64,000 nt of DNA from Ottowia sp. (GCF_016703145.1 NZ_JADJCO010000005.1:1266510-1330509); one strand, 5' to 3'; numbered from the stretch's first letter, positions 42,227 through 50,417 are shown. Translations and numbers: made by a program. The notes: a model not told the origin generated them from the sequence alone.

Positions 42227-42798
42227 TTGAGGCTCAGCGGCAGCCCGGCCACCATCAGCGTGACGCGCTCGCACACCGCCGCCACCTGCTGGTTGAGCGC
42301 GCCCAGCGCATCAACGAAGGCGCGCACCTCGCGGCCGAGCGGGATGACGCCCAGGCCGATCTCGTTGCCGACCAGCACCACGGGGCCTGGGCAGGTGGCG
42401 ATGGCTTCCAAAAGCATAGCTGTCGACGCAGTATCCGAGCTGGCTGCAGGCCGATTTCTTTCAGAATCCGTGTCCATCGGCATCATCTCCCGCGTCAGCC
42501 ACAGCGTCAGGCAATCGACCACGCGCAGCGTCTCGGCGCCGCCGGCGGACGCGAGGGCCGCCGCCAGGTCGGGGGGCGACTCCACGGTCGCCAGGGCGGG
42601 CACGCGCTCGGCGCGCTCGCGCCGGTGGCGGGCGATGCGCGCGCGCATCTCGTCGTCGTGCGCCTCGGCGGTGGCGATCAGCACGGCGCGGTGCGCGGGT
42701 GACGCGGCCAGCCACGCGGCGGCCAGGTGCTCGGCGCGGCGCGACTTGCCGCTCTTCTGGCCGCCGAGGATGAGTTCGCTGCGCGCGACGTCAAGCAT
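42223..42798 (-). CDS. cobU: Bifunctional adenosylcobinamide kinase/guanylyltransferase CobU
   Basis: A 191-residue CobU/CobP. The P-loop GGQKSGKSR lies at residues about 12-20, the guanylylated-His region at RARIARHRRER, and VDCLTLWL and VLVGNEIGLGVIPLGREVRA follow. It phosphorylates adenosylcobinamide and adds GMP for CobS. A repeat copy encodes an extra polar stretch (DSERNRPAASSDTAST) between LTRE and AIATCPGPVV, about ten residues longer than E. coli CobU as I recall it. Confidence 0.95.
   Translation of the reverse strand: MLDVARSELILGGQKSGKSRRAEHLAAAWLAASPAHRAVLIATAEAHDDEMRARIARHRRERAERVPALATVESPPDLAAALASAGGAETLRVVDCLTLWLTREMMPMDTDSERNRPAASSDTASTAMLLEAIATCPGPVVLVGNEIGLGVIPLGREVRAFVDALGALNQQVAAVCERVTLMVAGLPLSLK
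42406..42473 (-). repeat. Interspersed repeat copy 11, in frame inside cobU
   Basis: On the minus strand the copy reads GATTCTGAAAGAAATCGGCC, TGCAGCCAGCTCGGATAC and GACAGCTATGCTTTTGG. It is in the sense orientation and encodes the polar insert in CobU. Confidence 0.65.
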
Positions 42799-42877
42799 GG
42801 CGGGTGAACCAGTCCAGCACGATGAACCGCCGCCCGCCGAAGCGGGCGGGAAACAGGGACATCTCTTCTGCTACCGA

Positions 42878-42932
42878 ATTCATAGCTAATGGCGTAGACT
42901 GTACGCGGGCTCTGAGCCCATTTTTCATCAAG
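42878..42932 (-). repeat. Interspersed repeat copy 12 (btuB/cobU gap)
   Basis: On the minus strand the copy reads TTGATGAAAAATGGGCTC, AGAGCCCGCGTACAG and CGCCATTAGCTATGAATTC. It lies in the 149-bp gap between the btuB stop and the cobU start. Confidence 0.65.
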
Positions 42933-42947
42933 ACCGCGCGGCGCGCG

Positions 42948-44804
42948 TCAGGGCCTCGGCGACCAGCGCAGGCCGACGAAGAAGGTGCGCCCGGCGGTGG
43001 CGTAGCCGCGCGCGATGCGGTAGTCGCGATCACCCACGTTGTCGATGCGCGCCAGCACGCTCCAGTCGCGCGCGATGGTGGCGCTGGCGTACAGGTTGAC
43101 GACGCCGTAGCCGGCCAGCACGTTGGTGTTGGCGGCGTTGTCCCAGCGGCGCGAGGAGGCCTGCCATTCGGCGCCCAGTGTCCAGTCGCCCACGCGGGTG
43201 TCGGCGGCCAGCTTGAGGATGCGCTTGGCGCGGCGCGCCAGCACCTTGCCGGTCACGTCGTCCTTGGGGTTCTGCAGGTCGAGCGAGCCGCTCAGGTTGA
43301 CGCCGCCCAGCCGGTGCGCGCCCGCCAGGGTGACGCCCTGCAGCAGCGCGCGGCCGGTGTTGTCGTAGCAGCCGAAGGCGTCGCCGCAAGGCCCCGCCGC
43401 GCCGAAGGTGATGAGGTTGCGCACCTGGTTGCGGTAGGCCGTGACGCCGAAGCGGCTGGCGCCTTGCGACCAGTGCAAGCCGATCTCGACGTTGCGGCTC
43501 TTTTCGGGCTGCAGCGCGGGCTGGCCGTACTGCGAGAAGCGCTGGTACAGCGTGGGCACGCGGAAGGCCGTGCCCGCCGCCGCCGTCACGCGCCAGCCGG
43601 GCGCGAAGGCGTAGCCGTAGGCGGCGCTGCCGTTGGCGTGGCCGCCGAACTCGCTGTCGCGGTCGTGCCGCACGTTCAGCTGCACGGTGTGGGCGCCGTG
43701 CGCATGGCCGTAGCCCAGGGCGATGGCGTCCTGGTGGCGGCTGCGGTCGATGGGCTGGTTGACGAGCTGGTCCCCGCGCCGCTCCAGCGCGGCGGTGACC
43801 AGGTGCGGGCCCTGGCGCCACTCGTTCTGCAGCAGGACGTTGCGCAGCGTGGTCTCGGTGCGGTAGGGACTGGGCGTGGTCTCGTAGCGCTGGCGCGACT
43901 CGCTGACCGACAGGCGGGTGCTGTAGTGCTTCGTCCACTGCGCGTTCCAGGCCGCGCCCAGGGTGGCCAGGCGGTTGTGGCCCACGTCGTTCAGTCCAGG
44001 CGTGAAGCCGTCGTACTGCGCGCGCATGTCGCTGTGGGTGCCGCTGGCCTCGACGCGGTGCGCGCCGTTGATCTGCAGGCCCACGCGCCCACTGGCGCTG
44101 CTGTTGCGCCAGCCGTCGCGGTCGGGGTTGGTGCCGGGGCGGCTGTCGAAGCCGTGGCTGAGGTCGCGCGCCGCGCCCAGGGCGTAGTCCACGGCGCCGC
44201 TCTTGCCGCTGAAGCCGGCCTCCAGCTTCTTCGTGCCCTGGCTGCCCAGGCCGACGCCGGCGTAGGGGGCGAAGGGGCCGTCGCCCTTGCGCGTGAAGAT
44301 CTGCACCACGCCGGCGATGGCGTCGGAGCCGTACACGGCGGCGGCCGGCCCACGCACGATCTCGATGCGCTCGACCTGACCCAGCGCGATGCCCTCCCAC
44401 GGCGCGCCGCCGGTGGACTGCGTGTCGACGCGGATGCCGTCGATGTAGACGGCGGTGAAGCGGTTGTCGGCCCCGCGCATGAACAGGCTGGTGGTGGTGC
44501 CGGGGCCGCCGTTGCGCGACAGCTCCAGCCCCGGCTGGCGCGCCAGCAGGTCGGCGATGTTGACGGCGCCGCTGCGGCGAATCTGCTCGTCGCCGAGCAC
44601 GGTCACGTCGGCCAGCACGTCGGCGAGCGGCTGCGCCGCGCGCGTGGCGGTGACCACCGTCTCGGCCAGCGCGGGGGCGGCCAATTGGGCGACGGTGGTG
44701 GATTCGAGCAGGGGCTGCGCCTGGGCAGCCAGGGTGCCGGACAGCGCGCAGGAGATCGCCAGCGGCAGCGCGGCCGGCCGGCAGGGGGCAAACATTTGAT
44801 TCAT
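42948..44804 (-). CDS. btuB: TonB-dependent vitamin B12 receptor BtuB
   Basis: An outer-membrane receptor of about 618 residues. I take the ATG complementary to 44802-44804 (MNQMFAPCRPAALPLAIS); a GTG one codon earlier is possible. After a signal peptide ending LAAQAQP come the TonB-box-like AETVVTATR, the plug domain (VLGDEQIRRSGAVNIADLLA; RFTAVYIDGIRVDTQSTGGA) and a 22-strand barrel ending in TFFVGLRWSPRP with a terminal aromatic region. The cobalamin riboswitch about 110 bp upstream supports a B12 or corrinoid substrate. It is the first gene of the cobalamin operon. Confidence 0.94.
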   Translation of the reverse strand: MNQMFAPCRPAALPLAISCALSGTLAAQAQPLLESTTVAQLAAPALAETVVTATRAAQPLADVLADVTVLGDEQIRRSGAVNIADLLARQPGLELSRNGGPGTTTSLFMRGADNRFTAVYIDGIRVDTQSTGGAPWEGIALGQVERIEIVRGPAAAVYGSDAIAGVVQIFTRKGDGPFAPYAGVGLGSQGTKKLEAGFSGKSGAVDYALGAARDLSHGFDSRPGTNPDRDGWRNSSASGRVGLQINGAHRVEASGTHSDMRAQYDGFTPGLNDVGHNRLATLGAAWNAQWTKHYSTRLSVSESRQRYETTPSPYRTETTLRNVLLQNEWRQGPHLVTAALERRGDQLVNQPIDRSRHQDAIALGYGHAHGAHTVQLNVRHDRDSEFGGHANGSAAYGYAFAPGWRVTAAAGTAFRVPTLYQRFSQYGQPALQPEKSRNVEIGLHWSQGASRFGVTAYRNQVRNLITFGAAGPCGDAFGCYDNTGRALLQGVTLAGAHRLGGVNLSGSLDLQNPKDDVTGKVLARRAKRILKLAADTRVGDWTLGAEWQASSRRWDNAANTNVLAGYGVVNLYASATIARDWSVLARIDNVGDRDYRIARGYATAGRTFFVGLRWSPRP

Positions 44805-44909
44805 CACGGGAACAGGGATGGCGGACAGCCCCCTGCCGGCTTCCCCGCCGGCGCCTGGGGCGAACTGGCCGCGCGCGTGCCCGTTTCAGTCGTGGGCGGC
44901 GCGCGCGTC

Positions 44910-45115
44910 CTCCTCGTTGGCCGGTATCCGGGCTGGCGGAGGAGTCACCCGCTCCTCGCCTTCCCGGCCGCGTGTTTCAGCGCAGCCAGTGGCCGTGTGA
45001 GGAGCAGGCCGGCGCCCCGGCGGACCGGGGCAACCGTCCGCTTACCGTTGCGGGGGCAGCGCAGGTTAGGCGGCCCTCTAGGCGAGGCGCCCTCCTGCTT
45101 CCCGTTGAACTGCGG
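44910..45115 (-). promoter_or_regulatory. Cobalamin (adenosylcobalamin) riboswitch
   Basis: On the minus strand the conserved B12-box CTGCCCCCGCAACGGTAAGC lies at 45040-45059, CACTGGC near 44985-44992, GGGAAGGCG at 44957-44965 and GCCAGCCCGGATACCGGCC at 44919-44937, in the canonical order. The 5' part (AACGGGAAGCAGG) starts near 45110. Between it and btuB a GCCGGC-N6-GCCGGC hairpin may serve as the expression platform. High cobalamin should repress btuB and probably the whole cob operon. Confidence 0.93.
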
Positions 45116-45244
45116 CCGTGCGAACCACGGCGCGCGAGCACCAACGACAGCGATTGTATGAGAGGGTGAAGGTGTCCCCGCGCGCGCGACCGCGCCGCAC
45201 GCCCCTCGTACAATCGGCTCGTCCCCCCGTGTTCACCGCGCCCC

Positions 45245-45499
45245 ATGACGAATCCGCCCTTGATCGAACAGATTGCCGAGCGCGTCGAGCGGCTGCTCGT
45301 GCGCCACGATGAACTGCGCCGCACCAACGAACTGCTCGCGCAGCAGGTGGAGGCGCTCACGCACGAGCGCGACAGCCTGAAGTCGCGCCTGATGGCGGCG
45401 CGCGCGCGGGTCGACGCGCTGATCGACCGCCTGCCGGCTGCCGCCGGCGTGCTGGCGCCGGAGGCCGCGCCGCCGCAGCACCAGGAGCGCTCGTCGTGA
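45245..45499 (+). CDS. ZapB-like coiled-coil protein (TIGR02449 type)
   Basis: An 84-residue protein, almost entirely one coiled coil (IEQIAERVERLLVRHDELRR, then TNELLAQQVEALTHERDSLK) with a short Ala/Pro-rich tail. Small coiled-coil genes of this kind precede zapA in many Beta- and Gammaproteobacteria and are thought to help order the FtsZ ring. The stop overlaps the GTG start of zapA, so the pair is translationally coupled. Confidence 0.8.
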   Translation: MTNPPLIEQIAERVERLLVRHDELRRTNELLAQQVEALTHERDSLKSRLMAARARVDALIDRLPAAAGVLAPEAAPPQHQERSS

Positions 45500-45825
45500 A
45501 GCAACTCGAAGTCAAGATCATGGGCCAGGGCTACCTGCTGGGCTGCCCCGAGGGCGGCGAGGCGCGGCTGCACGAGGCCGTGCAGCGCGTGGACGCGGCC
45601 ATGTGCAAGATCCAGGGCACCGGCAAGATCAAGGCGCGCGACCGCATCGCCGTGCTGGCGGCGTTGAACCTGGCGTTCGAGCTGGCCGAGCAGCCCGCCG
45701 CCGCGCCGCAGGCCGCCCCGGCCGCGGGCGACGAGCCCTCGCTGAGCGTCGCCGAGCAGGCCACGCTGGGCGTGTTGCTGCAGCGCCTGGACCGGGCGCT
45801 GGGCGAGGACGGCCAACTGCTCTGA
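45496..45825 (+). CDS. zapA: Cell division protein ZapA
   Basis: A 109-residue ZapA with a GTG start overlapping the previous stop. KQLEVKIMGQGYLLGCPEGG forms the N-terminal globular part, and DRIAVLAALNLAFELAEQ is the family helix leading to the dimerising coiled coil. It bundles FtsZ protofilaments at mid-cell. The 6S RNA gene starts about 17 bp after its stop, a conserved neighbourhood. Confidence 0.93.
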   Translation: MKQLEVKIMGQGYLLGCPEGGEARLHEAVQRVDAAMCKIQGTGKIKARDRIAVLAALNLAFELAEQPAAAPQAAPAAGDEPSLSVAEQATLGVLLQRLDRALGEDGQLL

Positions 45826-45841
45826 GCCCCGGTAAAATGGC

Positions 45842-46020
45842 GGCGTCTGCGGTGCGCGCCGGGCTTTATATTTCCTTGAACCAATGCTCATAGAGCACGG
45901 GCCTGGAACATCGTCTGGTCAGCGTGATCGTCTCGCGTCAGATGAACCCAAGACCAGTCTGACCTCGCCCACCTGAACCCCCGCGTTCAGGATGACGGTC
46001 CGGCGGCATTCGCAGACACC
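45842..46020 (+). ncRNA. ssrS: 6S RNA
   Basis: The segment begins GGCGTCTGCGG and ends CGGCATTCGCAGACACC, whose ends pair to close a long hairpin. Near the 3' end CACCTGAACCCCCGCGTTCA, then GGATGACGGTCCGGCGGCAT, matches the conserved 6S 3' region (E. coli has CCTTGAACC and GCGGCGGCAT). Its position directly after zapA is the usual ssrS location. A TAAAAT at 45833 is a likely -10 element. The length of about 179 nt is normal. 6S RNA binds sigma-70 RNA polymerase and mimics an open promoter. Confidence 0.85.
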
Positions 46021-46072
46021 TTATTCCCCTTCCCGGCGCCCGCTGCGGTGGCCGACCCACCGGCCACCCCGC

Positions 46073-46897
46073 ATGCCCCTCGAACCCCTGCTCGTTATCG
46101 AACTCGCCCTGCTGGGCCTGGTCACCGGCTTCCTCGCGGGCCTGCTGGGCATCGGCGGCGGCATGATCATGGTGCCCTTCATCTCCGCCATCCTGGACGC
46201 GCGCGGCGTGGCGCCGGGGCTGGCGGTGAAGATGGCGATCGCGACGTCGATGGCGACCATCATCTTCACCTCGGTCAGCAGCGTGCGCGCGCACCACAAG
46301 AAGGGCGCGGTGCGCTGGGACATCGTGCGCGGCCTGGCGCCGGGCATCGTGCTGGGGGCGATGGTGGCCAGCCTGGGGGTGTTCGCGCTGCTCAAGGGCT
46401 CGGCGCTGGCGCTGGTGTTCGCCGTGTTCGTGGGCTTCTCGGCGACCCAGATGTTCCTGGACAAGAAGCCCGCGCCGACGCGCCAGATCCCCGGCACGGC
46501 GGGGCTGCTGGGCGCGGGCGGGGGCATCGGCTTCCTGTCGGGCCTGGTGGGCGCGGGCGGCGGCTTCGTGTCGGTGCCGTTCATGACCTGGTGCAACGTG
46601 GCCATCCACAACGCGGTGGCGACCAGCGCGGCGCTGGGCTTTCCGATCGCGCTGGCCAACGTGGCGGGCTACGTGGTCGCGGGCCAGGGCGTGGCCGGCC
46701 TGCCGCCCCACTCCTTCGGCTACCTGTGGCTGCCGGCGCTGGTGGTGATCGCCTCGTGCAGCGTGCTGATGGCGCCGCTGGGCGCCAAGGCGGCGCACGC
46801 GCTGCCGGTGAAGAAGCTCAAGCGCGTGTTCGCCACCGTGCTGTACCTGCTGGCGGCGTACATGCTCTACAAGGGCCTGACGGCCGCCGGCACCTGA
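46073..46897 (+). CDS. TSUP family (TauE/SafE) membrane transporter
   Basis: I start at ATG 46073 (MPLEPLLVIELALLGLVTGF), giving 274 residues; the open frame extends upstream into the 6S gene. The two halves each carry the family GxGGG motif (GLLGIGGGMIMVPFISAIL and GLVGAGGGFVSVPFMTWCN) within about eight transmembrane helices. TSUP proteins export or import small sulfur or organic anions; the substrate is unknown. It begins 53 bp after the 6S RNA. Confidence 0.9.
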   Translation: MPLEPLLVIELALLGLVTGFLAGLLGIGGGMIMVPFISAILDARGVAPGLAVKMAIATSMATIIFTSVSSVRAHHKKGAVRWDIVRGLAPGIVLGAMVASLGVFALLKGSALALVFAVFVGFSATQMFLDKKPAPTRQIPGTAGLLGAGGGIGFLSGLVGAGGGFVSVPFMTWCNVAIHNAVATSAALGFPIALANVAGYVVAGQGVAGLPPHSFGYLWLPALVVIASCSVLMAPLGAKAAHALPVKKLKRVFATVLYLLAAYMLYKGLTAAGT

Positions 46898-46908
46898 GAA
46901 CGCCTCGG

Positions 46909-46971
46909 TTTCAAGCCAAATCAGCCTCCATCCCGCACGGTTACTGTGCCGGAAGCTATAAAAAACGAAGC
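46909..46971 (+). repeat. Interspersed repeat copy 13 (between convergent genes)
   Basis: The copy reads TTCAAGCCAAATCAGCCTCC, ATCCCGCACGGTTACTG, GCCGGAAGCTATAAAAAACG. It occupies the gap between the convergent TSUP and SafE-type genes. Confidence 0.65.
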
Positions 46972-46973
46972 GT

Positions 46974-47657
46974 TCAGGATGTGGGCACCACGCACCACGG
47001 CGCCTGTTCGTGGACCAGCCCCATCCACAGGCCCCAGGCCGAGGTGAGCACCAGCGCCAGCCCGGCGACGCGCAGGCTCCAGGGGCCACGGCCGTTGGCG
47101 CCCAGGCGCAGCAGCAGCCACGGGCCGGCCCACAGCGACAGGCCCGAGCCCAGGGCGAACAGCGCCATCACCGCCGCGCCGCCGGCCACGCTGCCGGCCA
47201 GCGCCGCCACCATCAGTGCCGAGTACAGCAGGCCGCAGGGCAGCAGCGCCCAGGCCACGCCCAGACCCAGCGGCGCGGCCAGGCCCTGCGACTGCGTGGC
47301 GGCGCGCACCCGCGTCCACACGCGGCGCGCGCCCGTCTCCAGCCACACCGGCTGGCGCGCCCGCACCAGCAGCACCAGTCCCAGCAGCACGGCGGCCACG
47401 TGCACCATGGTCCAGGCCGGCCGCAGCGCGACCGACTGGAGGGTGAGCCAGCCCAGCCCCTGCATCGAGGCGGCGGCCAGCGCGCCCAGGGCCGCGTAGC
47501 CCGCCAGGCGCCCGAGCTGGAACAGCCCGACGGCCTGCTCGCCGCGCGGCGCGGCCGCCTGCCCGATGCCGGCGCAGGCCGCGCCGCACATGGCGATGCA
47601 GTGCGGGCCGCCGGCCAGGCCCATGACCAGGGCAGTGACGGCCAGGGAGGTTTGCAT
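46974..47657 (-). CDS. Sulfite exporter TauE/SafE-type membrane protein (UreH/DsbD-like domain)
   Basis: A 227-residue polytopic protein starting at the ATG that overlaps the hemN stop (TGATG). The N-terminal LVMGLAGGPHCIAMCGAACA motif and the later VAWALLPCGLLYSALMVAAL, both with conserved Cys, are typical of the UreH/DsbD-like branch often found next to cbb3 oxidase maturation, hemN and fnr genes. A role in metal or thiol handling during cytochrome assembly is possible but not shown here. Confidence 0.82.
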   Translation of the reverse strand: MQTSLAVTALVMGLAGGPHCIAMCGAACAGIGQAAAPRGEQAVGLFQLGRLAGYAALGALAAASMQGLGWLTLQSVALRPAWTMVHVAAVLLGLVLLVRARQPVWLETGARRVWTRVRAATQSQGLAAPLGLGVAWALLPCGLLYSALMVAALAGSVAGGAAVMALFALGSGLSLWAGPWLLLRLGANGRGPWSLRVAGLALVLTSAWGLWMGLVHEQAPWCVVPTS

Positions 47658-49038
47658 CAAAGAATTCTAGAGAACCGGGCGCGGGTCTGGTCGGCCTGCA
47701 AGTACTTGTCGAACACCATCGCCACGCCGCGCACGAAGAACCAGCCCATGGCGGTGACCTGGATGCCCGTACCGGTCACCTCCACCAGGCCCTGCTCCTG
47801 CAGGCCACGCAGCGTTTGCAGCTCAGCGGCAAAGTAGGCGCCGAAGTCGATCAGGTGCGCCTGCTCGACGGGCTCGAACTGCACCTCGCCCTGGCACATC
47901 AGGGCCATGATGACGGCGCGCCGCAGCAGGTCGTCACGCGAGACGGCCAGGCCGCGCACCACGGGCAGGTGGCCCTGGTCGAGCAGGTCCTGGTACTCGG
48001 CCAGGGTCTTGGCGTTCTGACTGTAGGTGGCGCCGACCTTGCCGATGGCCGACACGCCCAGGCCGATCAGGTCGCAGTCGGGCTGGGTGCTGTAGCCCTG
48101 AAAGTTGCGGTGCAGCCGGCCCTGCCGCTTGGCCACGGCCAGGGCGTCGCCGGGCAGCGCGAAGTGGTCCATGCCGACGTAGACGTAGCCGGCCTCCTCG
48201 AACGCCGCCAGCGACCGCGCCAGCATCGCCACCTTGCCGCCGGCGCTGGGCAGCTCGATGGGGATGATGCGCCGCTGCGGCTTGAAGCCTCGGGCAGGTG
48301 CGCGTAGGCGTAGAGCGCGATGCGGTCGGGACGCAGCCGGGCCACCTGCGCCAGGGTGCGGTCGAAGGACTCGGGCGTCTGCAAGGGCAGGCCGTAGATC
48401 AGGTCGACGTTGATGGATTCGAAGCCGATGCGGCGCGCGGCCTCGACCAGGGCGAAGACCTGCTCGGCCGGCTGCACGCGGTGCACGGCCTTTTGCACCA
48501 ACGGGTCGAAATCCTGCACGCCGAAGCTCAGGCGGTTGAAGCCCAGGCGCGCCAGCGTGGCCAGGCGGTCGGCGTCCACGGTGCGGGGATCGACCTCGAT
48601 CGAGTATTCGCCGCCGGGCACCAGGCTGAAGCCGCGGCGCAGCATGGCCATCAGCTCGGCCAGTTCGTCGTCGTCGAGGAAGGTGGGCGTGCCGCCGCCC
48701 AGGTGCAGCTGGCTCACCGCCTGGCCGGCGCCGAGGTGCCGCACGTGCAGGTCCACCTCGCGGCCCAGGCAGCGCAGGTAGGGCGCGGCGCGGTCGTGGT
48801 GCCGGGTGATGATCTTGTTGCAGGCGCAGTAGTAGCACAGCGATTCGCAGAAGGGCACGTGCACGTACAGCGACAGCGGCGTGGCCAGCGGCCCGCGGCC
48901 CGAGCGGCGCTGCGCCAGCGCGCGCAGGTAGTCGGGCTCGCCGAAGGCCTCGACGAAGCGGTCCGCCGTGGGGTAGGAGGTGTAGCGCGGCCCGGGAACG
49001 TCGAATCGGGTCAGCAGCTCGGGGGTGATGGCGGGCAT
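47657..49038 (-). CDS. hemN: Oxygen-independent coproporphyrinogen III dehydrogenase HemN, frameshifted
   Basis: A radical-SAM enzyme that decarboxylates coproporphyrinogen III without oxygen. The N-terminal frame starts MPAITPELLTRFDVPGPRYT and has the cluster motif CESLCYYCACNK (Cys64, 68, 71) and LHLGGGTPTFL. At about 48290, just after YAYAHLPE, the frame changes; the continuation (FKPQRRIIPIELPSAGGKVA to RARFSRIL) is in the next frame, and one missing base explains it. Repaired length would be about 460 residues. The gene diverges from fnr across an FNR box, which fits anaerobic induction. Confidence 0.88.
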
Positions 49039-49093
49039 CGGGGCAGTCCTGTGGTGTCAGGCTGTACTGTCGCGCCGGCGCGCGTCCTTGTCC

Positions 49094-49107
49094 TTGACGA
49101 TCGTCAA
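49094..49107. promoter_or_regulatory. FNR/ANR box between hemN and fnr
   Basis: TTGACGATCGTCAA is a perfect palindrome that fits the FNR/ANR consensus TTGAT-N4-ATCAA with a C/G variant in the inner position. It is centred between the divergent hemN and fnr starts, 56 and 77 bp away, and probably mediates anaerobic control of hemN and autoregulation of fnr. Confidence 0.75.
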
Positions 49108-49183
49108 GGTGTCGAATGGACTGGGGCAGCACTAGAATGGCTCACCGCCGCCTTCGCGGGACGGACCCCTCATCCAGCCGCCC

Positions 49184-49903
49184 ATGACCCCGCAAGCCAT
49201 CAAAGTCGCGTGTTCCAACTGCAACCTGCGCGAGTTGTGCATGCCCATGGGCCTGTCGGGCACGGACATGGGCAAGCTGGATGAGCTGGTGACCACGCGG
49301 CGCCGGATCCCGCGTGGGTCGCCGCTGTTTTCCAGCGGCGATCGCTTCAATGCGCTGTACGCCATCCGCACGGGTTTCTTCAAGACCTGCGTGACCACCG
49401 AGGACGGCCGCGACCAGGTGACGGGTTTCCAGATGGCCGGCGAGATCATGGGGCTGGACGGCATCGTCGGCGACCGCCACACCTGCGATGCGGTGGCGCT
49501 GGAGGACGCCGAAGTGTGCGAACTGCCCTATGGCCGCATCGAGGATCTGTCGCGCGAGGTGCCGGCGCTGCAGAGCCACGTGCACAAGATCATGAGTCGC
49601 GAGATCGTGCGCGAGCACGGCGTGATGCTGCTGCTGGGCAGCATGCGCGCGGAGGAGCGCCTGTCGGCCTTCCTGCTCAACCTGGTGCAGCGGCTGCACA
49701 CGCGAGGCTTCTCGCAGTCGGAGTTGGTGCTGCGCATGACGCGCGAGGAGATCGGCAGCTACCTGGGCCTGAAGCTGGAAACGGTGAGCCGCACCTTCTC
49801 GAAGTTCGCCGACGACGGCATCGTGGAAGTCAAGCACCGCCACGTGCGCATCCTCGACATCGAGGCGCTGCGCAACATCGTCCACGCGCCGGCCTGCCGC
49901 TGA
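49184..49903 (+). CDS. fnr: FNR-type CRP family transcriptional regulator
   Basis: A 239-residue oxygen-sensing regulator. Cys10, Cys13, Cys19 (CSNCNLREL) and Cys101 (DRHTCDAV) are placed to bind the [4Fe-4S] cluster, followed by the cyclic-nucleotide-like barrel and a dimer helix. The DNA-binding helix-turn-helix is in MTREEIGSYLGLKLETVSRT, whose ExxSR-type recognition helix fits TTGAT sites. It diverges from hemN across a matching palindrome. Confidence 0.94.
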   Translation: MTPQAIKVACSNCNLRELCMPMGLSGTDMGKLDELVTTRRRIPRGSPLFSSGDRFNALYAIRTGFFKTCVTTEDGRDQVTGFQMAGEIMGLDGIVGDRHTCDAVALEDAEVCELPYGRIEDLSREVPALQSHVHKIMSREIVREHGVMLLLGSMRAEERLSAFLLNLVQRLHTRGFSQSELVLRMTREEIGSYLGLKLETVSRTFSKFADDGIVEVKHRHVRILDIEALRNIVHAPACR

Positions 49904-49964
49904 AGTTTTCAGCCTTTTTGGCCTCTAGCCCGCATATATATTATGCAGGCAGCTATCAAATTCA
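49903..49964 (+). repeat. Interspersed repeat copy 14 (between convergent genes)
   Basis: The copy reads GTTTTCAGCCTTTTTGGCC, TCTAGCCCGCATATATATTA, GCAGGCAGCTATCAAATTC. It is among the copies closest to the core. It fills the gap between fnr and the convergent DUF1178 gene and just covers the DUF1178 stop. Confidence 0.7.
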
Positions 49965-50417
49965 TTGCAGCGTGTTCTTCAGGCTGTCCGGCAGCGGCAG
50001 CGCCATGACGGCGATGCCCTCGTCCATCAGCTCCTCGGTCTGCTCGCGCGTGGCCTGGCCGCGGATGCCGCGCTCCGGCGTTTCACCGTAGTGGATGCGG
50101 CGCGCTTCCTCGGCGAAGCGCTCGCCCACGTCCTCGGTCTGCGCCATCACGCGGCGCACCATGTGCATCCACGCCGCCTGCAGCGCGGCGGGCGGCAGCG
50201 CGGCGACGGGCGTGCCGGCGCCCTGGGATTCGGCCGACGCCGGGATCGCGCCGCTCAGGTTGAGGCGCGGGGCGCTGGGCAGCTTGGCCACCGCCGTGTC
50301 GCCGCACATCGGGCAGGCCACGAGCTGGCGCGCCAGTTGGTCCTGGAAGTCGTCCTCGGACGAGAACCAGCCTTCGAACCCATGCCCGTGGGCACATTGC
50401 AGGTCGAGCACTTTCAT
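49962..50417 (-). CDS. DUF1178 family protein
   Basis: A 151-residue cytosolic protein beginning MKVLDLQCAHGHGFEGWFSS, then a CPMCGDTAVAKLPSAPRLN zinc-ribbon-like block. This matches the DUF1178 family, whose function is unknown. The C-terminal half (HYGETPERGIRGQATREQTE) is helical. It is the last gene after the nuo operon, 14 bp after the NUDIX gene, and is probably co-transcribed with it. Confidence 0.88.
   Translation of the reverse strand: MKVLDLQCAHGHGFEGWFSSEDDFQDQLARQLVACPMCGDTAVAKLPSAPRLNLSGAIPASAESQGAGTPVAALPPAALQAAWMHMVRRVMAQTEDVGERFAEEARRIHYGETPERGIRGQATREQTEELMDEGIAVMALPLPDSLKNTLQ

Noticed and set aside
45153..45214. TACAAT boxes on both strands between btuB and the zapB-like gene
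   Set aside because: They look like -10 elements for the divergent genes, but no matching -35 at normal spacing is visible, so I did not call promoters.
45992..46072. N-terminal extension of the TSUP transporter
   Set aside because: It lies within and just after the 6S RNA gene and reads as basic low-complexity residues; ATG 46073 gives the normal family start.
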